Source: Candidatus Symbiobacter mobilis CR (GTDB taxonomy: Bacteria > Pseudomonadota > Gammaproteobacteria > Burkholderiales > Burkholderiaceae_C). Taken from it: a stretch of DNA of 64,000 bases. The position numbers and the translations under genes are program-made. The stretch covers positions 1,364,001 through 1,428,000 of the forward strand of contig NC_022576.1 in NCBI RefSeq assembly GCF_000477435.1. Direction: 5' to 3'. Below are positions 20,101-27,349 of this stretch, piece by piece (within the stretch, counting starts at the first letter, position 1; each line of letters opens with the position of its first letter). A model generated the notes under the pieces. The model was given only the letters and a program-made list of their open reading frames with translations. It ran no database searches and was not told where the DNA came from.

Positions 20101-21259
20101 CGTCGGTAAGCGCAAGAATGGGACGAACGATGTTGCGGGTAATCGGGATCGTGGCCAGGGTGACGACCAGGATCGTCAGTCCAAGCAGTCCTATGGCCAG
20201 CCACTGGAAATGGCTGGCTGTGGCGAAGGCGGTGTCGGCATCGACTTCAACGACGATGGCCCAGGTGACTTCCGGCAGCTTCAGGGTATGGATCGCGCCG
20301 ACCACTTCATTGCCCAGTGGGCCTTTGCACAGCAAGGTGAGAATGTCCCCATTGCGCAGAGGGGACTGTGCATTGGCCGTTGGGACCAATTGCTGGTGCC
20401 ATAACCGCGTCAGTTCGGTGTCGATGGTCTTGCCGAGAAAAGAGGTGTCTGTGTGGGTGTCTGCGCCGGGACCGTGCGAGCGCAGTTGGAGGTCGCTCCC
20501 GATCAGGTAGTTGACGCTGCGGAGTTGGCGATCGTGGTTGATGGCGTTCAAGGCATTGAGCAGATTGCGGGAGGTGATCTGCAGAACGAATACGCCGATT
20601 TTTTGGCCCGTCGCGTCGATCATCGGTGCCGCCATGAAACCGCTCACCGCATTGTTGCTGGGCGCGTAGATTTCCAAATCGGAGAAGATGGGACGACCGT
20701 TGTCGAGGGCTTTGCGCACCGCGTTCGCTAGGCGCGATCCGGCCGCACTGCCGGAGAACAGATTGGCGCCAAGATTGGCCTCGACGGCCAGCGTGTACAA
20801 GATATTGCCTGCCGGATCGACGAACAGCGTGTCGTAAAAACCTTCGACCAAACGCAAGTCTTGCAGGTGGGACGCATATTGGTCGATGAGCTGCGCGTGC
20901 CGGAAGCTGCCGACGTAGCTTGACGCGGGCAGCCCACTGGCCTGAAAGTCGGCATCCAAGGCCGCCATAAAAGCAAGGTTGCGGTCCCGCCGCGCTTCCC
21001 GCAACAAGGTCGAGAGAATTTGCTGGCTGTAGGTTTGCATGGCACCGGCTTCGATGCGTGCCTGCGCGATGACCGTTTGCACAGCGGCGGAACGCAGGTT
21101 CTCACGCGCCTTTTGGAGGCCGAACAGCGTCACGCCCAGCAGCGGTACGAGGGCGACTACCAGAAACCAGAGTGTGAGACTGACACCGAGTCGGCTGCGG
21201 ATGCCCATGCCCATCCACGGGCGGGTCGTGGCGGGCGCTGGCGAAGGGGAAACCCTCAT
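17117..21259 (-). CDS. Hybrid sensor histidine kinase: TM-sensor-TM-HAMP-GAF-HisKA-HATPase-REC-REC-REC
   Basis: A 1380-aa inner-membrane kinase. In order: TM1 about 26-48; a periplasmic Cache-like region about 50-350; TM2 about 355-375 (GLLGLTILVVTLATIPI); HAMP about 375-430; GAF about 455-590; a glutamine/glutamate-rich coiled coil about 590-690; HisKA with phospho-accepting His699 in NMSHELRTPLN; HATPase with DTGIGIP and GGTGLGLTISRE; then three receivers starting near 993 (LIVEDD), 1118 (LLLVEDD) and 1260 (VLLVDDD). No HPt is present, so phosphate probably moves within the receivers or to another protein. Its start codon overlaps the substrate-binding-protein stop by ATGA, which implies translational coupling. 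Confidence 0.94.
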   Translation of the reverse strand: MRVSPSPAPATTRPWMGMGIRSRLGVSLTLWFLVVALVPLLGVTLFGLQKARENLRSAAVQTVIAQARIEAGAMQTYSQQILSTLLREARRDRNLAFMAALDADFQASGLPASSYVGSFRHAQLIDQYASHLQDLRLVEGFYDTLFVDPAGNILYTLAVEANLGANLFSGSAAGSRLANAVRKALDNGRPIFSDLEIYAPSNNAVSGFMAAPMIDATGQKIGVFVLQITSRNLLNALNAINHDRQLRSVNYLIGSDLQLRSHGPGADTHTDTSFLGKTIDTELTRLWHQQLVPTANAQSPLRNGDILTLLCKGPLGNEVVGAIHTLKLPEVTWAIVVEVDADTAFATASHFQWLAIGLLGLTILVVTLATIPITRNIVRPILALTDGVKRVRTGYLDSPIVLDVHNELGQLAEGFNAMVGELREAHEQDAAHDWLQQSMGRLNDAMRGDLALPVLARAIVDSLCDTLGVAAGAFYVVRNARIKLFGAYAGVGAQATPPEFCLGEGFVGQAALDRKTRIINDLPDDYFHLCSGLGNTQPRHLAIVPLSWNGEVLALLEFAMLHPLRPLDMKLLAEVDVRIAVTVQSALAREQTERLLYQTQAQAEELQTREEELRDSNRLLAQQANDLRLSEEGLLRSQTELEEKNEQLRVQQEELRVANEELAQRADELERATHEIERRSAAVAQASRYKSEFLANMSHELRTPLNSVLILARLLGENKHGNLDAQQIKYAQTIHDSGSDLLELINDILDLSKIEAGRMEVHTETMRLDGFVADIERKFLPLAQAKGIAFRIETAEAPEKWQSDAQKLTQIVRNLLSNAIKFTDTGGSVELRIGQPPPDLRPFSAVLAHADHAGILDFAVIDTGIGIPLTKRQSIFEAFQQADGTTSRKYGGTGLGLTISRELAQLLGGEIRLESQEGQGSQFHLLVPRNHQPVVGVTAPPVTAQTGRSAAATATAPHAVHTVPPASMAASATSHAAPELHDDRQELKPGDRAILIVEDDIRFAEILADTAHDRGFKVLLATDGETGLYLADYHQPSGIILDIGLPGISGLKVMERLKESSRTRHIPVHIMSAADRQIDVLNNGAVGFLVKPVEIEAMHTAFARIEHIIDRPVKRLLLVEDDPTQQEIVREMLGGGDLEIVTTAKGTKARELLAAEEFDCMVLDLGLDDMNGIELIDSLGPTLQASKLPVVIYTGRELEPRERHLLRQYARSVIIKDAHSPARLLDDTALFLHRVESNLPTEKQRMLRMLHDGETLFKGRKVLLVDDDMRNVFALSAALQEQDMQVIPAANGIEALKLLDEHPDVSLVLMDIMMPEMDGYEAMRRIRAQDRFASLPIIALTAKAMKGDRSKCIEAGASDYLAKPVDSAKLISMMRVWLYR

Positions 21260-22371
21260 TGTTTCGTGATCTCCGTGGAGAAGCTGTCGTCGGCCAGCGC
21301 ATTGATGTCGATCTTGCTGTGTATGAAGCCGGCTTCGTACGCAAGGTCCATGATCTGGCGGAAGCTCTCCTTGCTGTTGAGATCGACATTGAGGTTCAGG
21401 TAGTTGATCTTGCTGAGTTCCATGCTGGCGATGATGGCATCGCGTGTGTGCGCCGGGATGTGGCGCTGCACCATGGTGACGATGTCATCCAGCGCCTTGC
21501 CGCCCTGCTTTCTGGCTATTTCGATGTCGAGACCGGCGCGATGGATGGCCGTGATCACCTCTTGCAGCGCGTCGCGTTTGTCGGCGATCACGCTGTTCTT
21601 GGCGATCAGGACGCATTCGACGTGCCCCTTGGGATACTTCATCACGTCCTTGGAATACCAGGCGACATGTCCGAAGCCGCTGGTCTCCGCAATCTCCGGC
21701 CATGGCAGCGATTGCTCGAAAGCTGCCGGCTGGTTGCGCGCCGTTTCCTGCTTGAGAAAGGCGGTGGACGCCGGCGGCTTGACGATACGCAGCAAGACAT
21801 CCACCGGGTCGCCGTGGCGCAAGCCGAGCGTCATGTGGTTGTCCTTGAGGTACTTGTAGAGCACCGTGGCGTGCGTGGAGAGCGGCGAGGGGACGGCGAT
21901 GATCGGCTGCCCGTTGCCGCGCTTCCATGCGCGCAGGCCATCGGCGACCCGTGCGTCAGGCATCCGTGCGGCCTTGTCGGGAGGCATTTGCACGTAACGA
22001 CCGAGCGCCTCGTTGATCACCAGCGCATTGCCGTCGCGGTGTACCAGACTCACCCAGCGGAAGTCCGGCTTTTTGGCAAACATGTCCATCACCATCGGTG
22101 CCACGGTCATTGCAGCGTCGGCCTCGGGTTCGGAAAGGAAATAGGCGCGCACCAAGTCGGGGCCGGACAGAATCTTGAGACGGAAATCGGCGTGCTGCAT
22201 CTGGCCGCGGTATTTCTCGTAAGCGACGATCGCGGCGTAGTGGTCTGCAAGGGGAATGCCGACAAGCTCGATGCGTTGCCGTTGCGCCATCGCAGGTGTG
22301 GCATGGGCCGCAGCGAGCCACAGCAGGATGGGTCCCAGCCAGCGCCGGAGGGGGGCGATCCGATGCTTCAT
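21256..22371 (-). CDS. Periplasmic substrate-binding protein, NitT/TauT-like
   Basis: A 371-aa protein with a signal peptide (RRWLGPILLWLAAAHATPAMA, cleavage near residue 29) and a type-II periplasmic binding fold of the NMT1/ABC-nitrate-sulfonate group (IPLADHYAAIVAYEKYRG...DAAMTVAPMVMDMF...VPSPLSTHATVLYKYL). There is no ABC permease or ATPase nearby. Instead it is overlapped at both ends (ATGA) by a diguanylate cyclase and a membrane kinase. I infer that it is the periplasmic ligand receptor of the kinase rather than a transport component. The ligand is not deducible. Confidence 0.85.
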   Translation of the reverse strand: MKHRIAPLRRWLGPILLWLAAAHATPAMAQRQRIELVGIPLADHYAAIVAYEKYRGQMQHADFRLKILSGPDLVRAYFLSEPEADAAMTVAPMVMDMFAKKPDFRWVSLVHRDGNALVINEALGRYVQMPPDKAARMPDARVADGLRAWKRGNGQPIIAVPSPLSTHATVLYKYLKDNHMTLGLRHGDPVDVLLRIVKPPASTAFLKQETARNQPAAFEQSLPWPEIAETSGFGHVAWYSKDVMKYPKGHVECVLIAKNSVIADKRDALQEVITAIHRAGLDIEIARKQGGKALDDIVTMVQRHIPAHTRDAIIASMELSKINYLNLNVDLNSKESFRQIMDLAYEAGFIHSKIDINALADDSFSTEITKQ

Positions 22372-23393
22372 GCCGATGTTCCAGTGGTCGTGTCCACGTC
22401 AAACGGAACGACGGGGACGACGGGGACGACGCGATTGCGTCCCGCGCTCTTTGCCTCATAGAGCCGCATATCCGCTGTGCGCATCATTTCCCTGGGTGTC
22501 GGTTCCTCGAACTCGTTCGAGCACACGACGCCGATGCTGACCGTGAGGCGCAACGTGCCCTTCGAGGTGGGGACGCTGGAACAGGCGACTGCCTGACGCA
22601 CGCGCTCGCACACGTTCTGCGCAAGCGCGAGACGGGCCTGGGGCATGATCAGCGCGAATTCCTCCCCACCGTAGCGAAACACCGTATCCATGGCGCGAAT
22701 CGAGTGTTCGAGCGATTGCGCAACGGACACCAGCACATCGTCGCCAGCCTCGTGACCAGCGGTATCGTTGATGGTTTTGAAATGGTCGAGGTCGAGCAGG
22801 GCAATGGCAACCGGTTCGCCAGTGCGTTGCGCGGTAGCCAGTGTCTTGTCGATCATTTCGTCGAACCAGCGGCGCTGGTACAGGCCGGTCAGGTGGTCGT
22901 GGATCGCCAGCTTGTGCAACTCCTCTTGTTGCTCCAGAATCTTGCGGTTGGCGGCCTCCAACTGTCGCATTGCCAGTTCGATTTCCTCGCGCTGGCGCCA
23001 CAGGTCGAGGAACACGCGAACCTTACATTGGAGGATGAAGGGGTTGATCGGCTTGAAGAGGAAATCCACTGCGCCGGACTTGTAGCCCTTGCACTGATGA
23101 GGCTCGTCCTTGTTGATGGCTGTGACGAAGATGATCGGCGTGCCGCGCGTGGTGGGGTTGAGCTGCATCAGATCGGCCACCTCGTATCCGTCCATCCCGG
23201 GCATCTGCACGTCCAGCAGTACGAGTGCGTACCGATGTTTGAGCATGCTCGCAAGCGCTTCATTGCCAGAACGGGCCTGGTGCAGTGTGGCATCGACGTC
23301 GGACAGCAGCGCTTCCAGTGCGATCAGGTTTTCTTCACGGTCATCGACCATCAGCACATGGGGGTCGTCGTTGCAGGACGCGGAATGGGTCAT
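22368..23393 (-). CDS. Response regulator with GGDEF diguanylate cyclase output
   Basis: A 341-aa protein: receiver domain (HVLMVDDREENL, phospho-acceptor Asp in LVLLDVQMPGMDGYE, K in FLFKPINP), a helical linker, then a GGDEF domain with the active-site loop YGGEEF (a functional variant of GGDEF) and DHLTGLYQRRWFDE. It should make cyclic-di-GMP upon phosphorylation, most plausibly by the kinase of the same operon. It is the first gene of the operon. Near the C-terminus the DNA has three 9-bp repeats (about 22406-22432) coding VVPVVPVVP, a possible length-variable tail. Confidence 0.93.
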   Translation of the reverse strand: MTHSASCNDDPHVLMVDDREENLIALEALLSDVDATLHQARSGNEALASMLKHRYALVLLDVQMPGMDGYEVADLMQLNPTTRGTPIIFVTAINKDEPHQCKGYKSGAVDFLFKPINPFILQCKVRVFLDLWRQREEIELAMRQLEAANRKILEQQEELHKLAIHDHLTGLYQRRWFDEMIDKTLATAQRTGEPVAIALLDLDHFKTINDTAGHEAGDDVLVSVAQSLEHSIRAMDTVFRYGGEEFALIMPQARLALAQNVCERVRQAVACSSVPTSKGTLRLTVSIGVVCSNEFEEPTPREMMRTADMRLYEAKSAGRNRVVPVVPVVPFDVDTTTGTSA

Positions 23394-23533
23394 GGGTGCG
23401 TAGAGAAGGGGAGAAGACCGGCGACATCCTGCGGTCGCGTAGAGCCGGGAACTGTATCGTGAATGACTATGCCTCCGGTAGGTTGGGGGTGCGATGCAAA
23501 GTGGTGTTCCAAGACCCTCACCACCACTACTAC

Positions 23534-24484
23534 TAGTACAGCAACACGTAAGTTATGAAACATAATGATGTCCGAGCTTGCGAGCTGCATCTTGTCGAGT
23601 GAAATTCCACTCGATGGTGCGTTGCTGTGCGTTTCGCGCTTGTTGCCAGGCATCGACTTCGGTTTGCAAGGCATTGCGATTGGGGATGCGTCGATCCAAA
23701 CACTGGCGAGCGAGGATGCCAATTTTCCGGCCTTGGGATCAACAGCCACAAACAGGTTGGTCGTGCCATTTCGCACGTATTCGTAATCCTGCTTGACTGG
23801 ACTTTTCGGTGCCATGGGCAAGCGCTTGCGGCTGTCAGCGATGAGTTGCAGGCTCTTCTCATCAATACAGATCACCGGCTGGGCAACAGACATCGGTCGT
23901 GCGTACAAGTCAAGCAGTGCGTACATGCGTTGTCGGTACTCTTCGCTCAAGACACCGATACACCACATCAACCGGCACCAGGGTTTGATGTCGTTTTTTT
24001 TAGCATGCGCCGCACCGTTTCTCTGCTGACACCTTGCAGGCCAGGTTCCTGGCGGGCGACTCGCTCCAATTCGAGCATGGTCCAGCGCTGCCGACCCGCC
24101 GGAGGTGTCGAACACGCCAGCGCTGTGACCCGCGCTTGTGCATCCGTATCGTACTGGCGCGGGCGACCACAGCGCTCGAGATCGAAAAGCGCCAGATCCA
24201 CACCGCCTTGCAGGTACGCCGCTCGAGTACGCCACACGGCGGTGCGTCCAACTCCCAGCACATCCAGAATCTGCGATTCTGGGATGCCTCGGTCCAGGCA
24301 CGACAGAATGTGTGCTCGGTTGACCTCTCGCGACCGATGCACTCCCTTGGCTCGAATTCCATCGACGATTGAACGAGCTTCCTCGCTCAAGTGCAACTCT
24401 GTCTGGCGCATGACAACTCCCATGGATGCCGTTGGCGATATGGGAATTTTAATTATGTTTCGTTATTTATGTGTTGATGTACTA
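23534..24484 (-). mobile_element. IS630-family insertion sequence, internally deleted
   Basis: Terminal inverted repeats of 33 bp can be aligned: left 23534-23566 (starts TAGTACAGCAACACG) and right 24452-24484 (reverse complement starts TAGTACATCAACACA), identical at 28 of 33 positions. Both outer ends are TA, the dinucleotide duplicated by IS630 elements. The unit is about 950 bp and its transposase has lost a central piece, so it should be immobile by itself. Confidence 0.85.
23553..24423 (-). pseudogene. IS630-family transposase, frameshift and internal deletion
   Basis: The N-terminal helix-turn-helix part (MRQTELHLSEEARSIVDG to the MLKKTT region) is in one frame. At a run of eight A (plus-strand T run 23994-24001) the frame continues at -1 as AKKNDIKPWCRL...ICIDEKSLQLIADS...DYEYVRNGTTNLFVAVDPKAG. 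Such A-run slippage is a known programmed frameshift in this family. After PKAGK (about 23721-23727) the sequence jumps to IGILARQCLDRRIPNRN...ARKLGHHYVS in another frame. The second catalytic Asp (LDN region) and the catalytic Glu are missing, so this is a dead transposase. Confidence 0.88.
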
Positions 24485-24532
24485 GGGGCCCGTTCCGCCC
24501 AAAACTACAGTCCCATTGCGGAACCTCGGATG

Positions 24533-25090
24533 ATGACCTTGCAATCCCTTGATGACCTCGCTCTGCTACGCGAATCTGTGTCCCTCGAATGCAAGCTGGC
24601 CCAAGGCCGTGATGGCCAAAGCGCATTGCCGGAAGACTTCTGGCCCACCTACAGCGCCATGGCCAACACGATGGGCGGCGTGAGTGATTGCCGCAACCGC
24701 ACCATGCAGCAAATGTTTCTGATGATTGGCTTGGGGGAACGGGCCGGGTCGGGCATGTCGCGCATCCTCCATGGCTGGAAAGACCTGGGACATGACATGC
24801 GATTGCTGGAGCGTTACGAGCCTCACGAGCACACGGTGCTGAAGATGACTTGGGTGTCGACTTCCCCCGAACCTGACGGGGTAAATGGCAGGGTAAATGA
24901 CGGTCTGGACACGGTGGATCAACAAATACTGACGCTGATTCGCCAAAACCCGGCCATCACACTGCCCGAGCTGGCTCGCAGCATGGGCAAATCGTTGCGC
25001 ACCATAGAACGTCGGGTAGGTAAGCTCAAAAAACACGCATTGCGCCGCATCGGATCAGACAAGACGGGGCATTGGGAAGTACTGCCATGA
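24533..25090 (+). pseudogene. AlbA_2 / RecG-like (divergent AAA_4) regulator with central deletion
   Basis: The N-terminus LLRESVSLECKLAQGRDGQSALPEDFWPTYSAMANTMGG is the Schlafen/AlbA_2 start, which normally continues into a nucleotide-binding core. Here it jumps to SDCRNRTMQQMFLMIGLGERAGSGMSRI, the family's distal part, followed by a winged-helix-type tail (LTLIRQNPAITLPELARSMG...RTIERRVGKLKKHAL). The central 200 or more residues are missing, although the frame is intact. It lies right against the IS630 end. The deleted protein could still bind DNA via its tail, but I treat it as decayed. Confidence 0.75.
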
Positions 25091-25308
25091 GGATCGAACA
25101 ACAACTTGAAGACCGTTGCATCGGCTGGTTCTAGCAAACCGGCTGGTAGATGCCATCGTCGCCGCCAGTGCATTGCACGCGACTTGCAGGCTCTTGAACA
25201 GTCTTCTTGCAGGGACTCTATCCATGGGAACCTTATCTATCGAGATGAATTTTTTACACTACCCTTTATCCATTCTTGTCAGAATAATGCGAGCGCTGGA
25301 GTAGATAT
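25091..25308. other. Gap upstream of the Septu-like operon with a short gene remnant
   Basis: A 15-codon frame (ATG 25087, overlapping the previous stop as ATGA; MRIEQQLEDRCIGWF then stop at 25134) looks like the beginning of a lost downstream gene. The remaining sequence is non-coding and turns AT-rich from about 25245. GGAG at about 25297-25300 is the ribosome-binding site for the ATPase gene. No reverse transcriptase or retron RNA was recognised. Confidence 0.45.
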
Positions 25309-26604
25309 ATGTACATTGACAAAATCACATTGAAAAATATCCGGGGCTTTGAGCATTTGGAGTTCGATCTTTGTCGCGGAGATTCCCAATATGCAGGATG
25401 GACTGTTTTTACCGGCGACAACGGCGCCGGGAAAAGCACACTCCTCAAAGCCATTGCGGTCGCACTCACTGGCCGTGATGTTGCTCGCTCGTTACAACCC
25501 AGCTTTCATCGATGGATACGGGAAGGTGCTGAAAACCAGGAATCAAAGATCGAATTGATGATCCTGCCCGAGATCAAAGCGGACGAATTCTCCGAGAAAA
25601 GGAAAACTGCATACAAAAAATTTCCGGCCACAGTTGTACTGCAATCCACCGGAAAAGATACATCCATTGAATTATCAAGTGACCTGGGACGCAAGGCTTC
25701 GCTCGCGCAGAGAGGGCTTTGGTCGGCGAATTCACGCGGTTGGTTTTCTTGCGGTTATGGGCCTTTCCGTCGGGTATTTGGCGCGTCACCAGAAGCCACG
25801 CGCTTGATGGTTAGCCCGACAACGGAGCGCTTTGTCACCATGTTCCAGGAAGCCGCATCACTTTTTGAAGTGGATCAGTGGTTACGCAACCTGAGCCACA
25901 AAAAGCTGGAAGGAAAAGTCGCGGAAAGTGAGCACTTGACCTTGCTGCTGGAAATACTCCGCGACGATCTGATGCCCAACCAGATCACCGTTGACCGGGT
26001 AGATTCGGATGGACTTTGGCTCAAGGATCGCAACGGGCTGCAACTGGCTTGGAGCGACATGAGCGACGGCTATCGCGCCGCCCTTGCTCTGCTCTCCGAC
26101 ATCCTTCGCCACCTCATCAACGCCTATGGTCTCGACGGTCTCGCCCAGCGGGGCGAAGATGGCAAGCTTCGAATCGTTCGCAGCGGAGTGGTCATGATCG
26201 ATGAAATCGATGCCCATTTGCATCCTGAGTGGCAACGCGAAATTGGCTTCTGGCTCAAGGAGCATTTCCCGAACATTCAGTTTCTTGTCACGACCCACAG
26301 CCCCATCATCTGCCAAGCAGCCGACGAGAATGGTTTGTTCGTCTTGCCCGAACCCGGAAGCATGGCTACGCCGTGCGCACTGAGCACTGACGAGTACAAA
26401 AAAGTCATTGCATCGCGACCGGACACCATTTTGCTCACTGCCGCTTTTGGCATGCAAAACACCCGATCACCACGCGCTGTGGCGGGCCGGGCGGAGTACG
26501 CCAAACTCATGGCAAAGCAACGGGCTGGCGGCAAGCTGACCAAGGAAGAGCAAGGCAAAGTCCATCAGCTTCAATTGTTTGCAGCGACCGGCGAGGAGAT
26601 ATGA
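25309..26604 (+). CDS. PtuA-like AAA/ABC-type ATPase of a Septu-like defence system
   Basis: A 431-aa RecF/SMC-like ATPase: N-terminal MYIDKITLKNIRGFEHLEF, Walker A TGDNGAGKSTLLKAI, ABC-signature-like SDMSDGYRAALALL, Walker B VVMIDEIDAHLHPEW, and switch histidine VTTHSPIICQAA. With the HNH protein encoded 3 bp downstream it forms the two-gene ATPase-HNH architecture of Septu (PtuA-PtuB). In characterised Septu the ATPase holds the nuclease and controls it by nucleotide level or phage trigger. Base composition is AT-richer than the core genes, consistent with transfer. The Septu label rests on architecture and motifs, not on a search. Confidence 0.75.
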   Translation: MYIDKITLKNIRGFEHLEFDLCRGDSQYAGWTVFTGDNGAGKSTLLKAIAVALTGRDVARSLQPSFHRWIREGAENQESKIELMILPEIKADEFSEKRKTAYKKFPATVVLQSTGKDTSIELSSDLGRKASLAQRGLWSANSRGWFSCGYGPFRRVFGASPEATRLMVSPTTERFVTMFQEAASLFEVDQWLRNLSHKKLEGKVAESEHLTLLLEILRDDLMPNQITVDRVDSDGLWLKDRNGLQLAWSDMSDGYRAALALLSDILRHLINAYGLDGLAQRGEDGKLRIVRSGVVMIDEIDAHLHPEWQREIGFWLKEHFPNIQFLVTTHSPIICQAADENGLFVLPEPGSMATPCALSTDEYKKVIASRPDTILLTAAFGMQNTRSPRAVAGRAEYAKLMAKQRAGGKLTKEEQGKVHQLQLFAATGEEI

Positions 26605-26607
26605 GCC

Positions 26608-27342
26608 ATGCGGCGACTCCAACGTGCGGACTTGCCCAAGCCGATATGGACCTATCTCGAAAAGCGGCAATCGTCGGCCAACCAAAAGTACAGCCTGGGA
26701 ACGCTGGACATCGAGAAAGAATGGAAATCAGCACGCCAGACCCAATGTCTGAAAGCAGTCCTCGCTACTTTGCAGCAAATGATGGGTACACGGGAAAGAT
26801 GCATGTATTGCGTTGATTCGCACGGATCGGATATTGAACATTTCCGCCCCAAGATGCCTTATCCGCAACATGCTTTCCAGTGGCCTAACCTGCTGCTTTG
26901 TTGCACCGAGTGCGGCCGACTCACAGGGAGTCAATTTCCGATGCATCAGGGGCAGCCTCTGTTGATCGACCCTTGCGCCGAAGACCCGTGGCAGTATCTG
27001 GACTTTGACCCGGATACCGGCAATCTGACCGCTCGCTTTGACCCACAACAAAACGAATGGTCGACCAAAGGCAGCAAGACGGTCGAGGTGCTGATGCTCG
27101 ATCAGCGGGAGGCTGTGGCGGCCGGGTATCAGACCAGTTTCCAGCGCTTGTCCGCCATTGTTCGGGCAGCCTTGGCAAACGGCGTTAGCGACGCACCAGC
27201 TCTCTTTGATGAATTGACTCAGGCCGATGATCATGGCCTTCTTGGCTGGTGCTTTGGTACGACAGGTCAAACCATTGCGCCATTTTCCGACCTCTTTCAG
27301 AGACACCTGGAAGCATGGAACTTCTGTCGGCAATCACTCTAG
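26608..27342 (+). CDS. PtuB-like HNH endonuclease of a Septu-like defence system
   Basis: A 244-aa protein with the HNH signature arranged as in PtuB/retron-associated nucleases: CMYC (zinc), then GSDIEHFRPKMPYP (DIEHF core), then WPNLLLCCTECGRLTG (second cysteine pair) and GQPLLIDPCAEDPWQYL. It is expected to cleave nucleic acid when released or triggered by the ATPase partner. The start lies 3 bp after the ATPase stop and mod follows after 7 bp, so ptuA-like, ptuB-like, mod, rhuM and res could share one transcript. Confidence 0.78.
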   Translation: MRRLQRADLPKPIWTYLEKRQSSANQKYSLGTLDIEKEWKSARQTQCLKAVLATLQQMMGTRERCMYCVDSHGSDIEHFRPKMPYPQHAFQWPNLLLCCTECGRLTGSQFPMHQGQPLLIDPCAEDPWQYLDFDPDTGNLTARFDPQQNEWSTKGSKTVEVLMLDQREAVAAGYQTSFQRLSAIVRAALANGVSDAPALFDELTQADDHGLLGWCFGTTGQTIAPFSDLFQRHLEAWNFCRQSL

Positions 27343-27349
27343 TGCGCGT

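Noticed and set aside
21256-22371. ABC transporter operon
   Set aside because: There is a binding protein but no permease or ATPase gene in the neighbourhood.
21259-22461. 400-codon plus-strand frame opposite the substrate-binding protein
   Set aside because: Antisense shadow of a gene with signal peptide and translational overlaps on both sides.
25091-27342. Retron with PtuAB effectors
   Set aside because: No reverse transcriptase gene or msr/msd-like RNA is adjacent; the ATPase-HNH pair stands alone, so Septu-like is the simpler reading.
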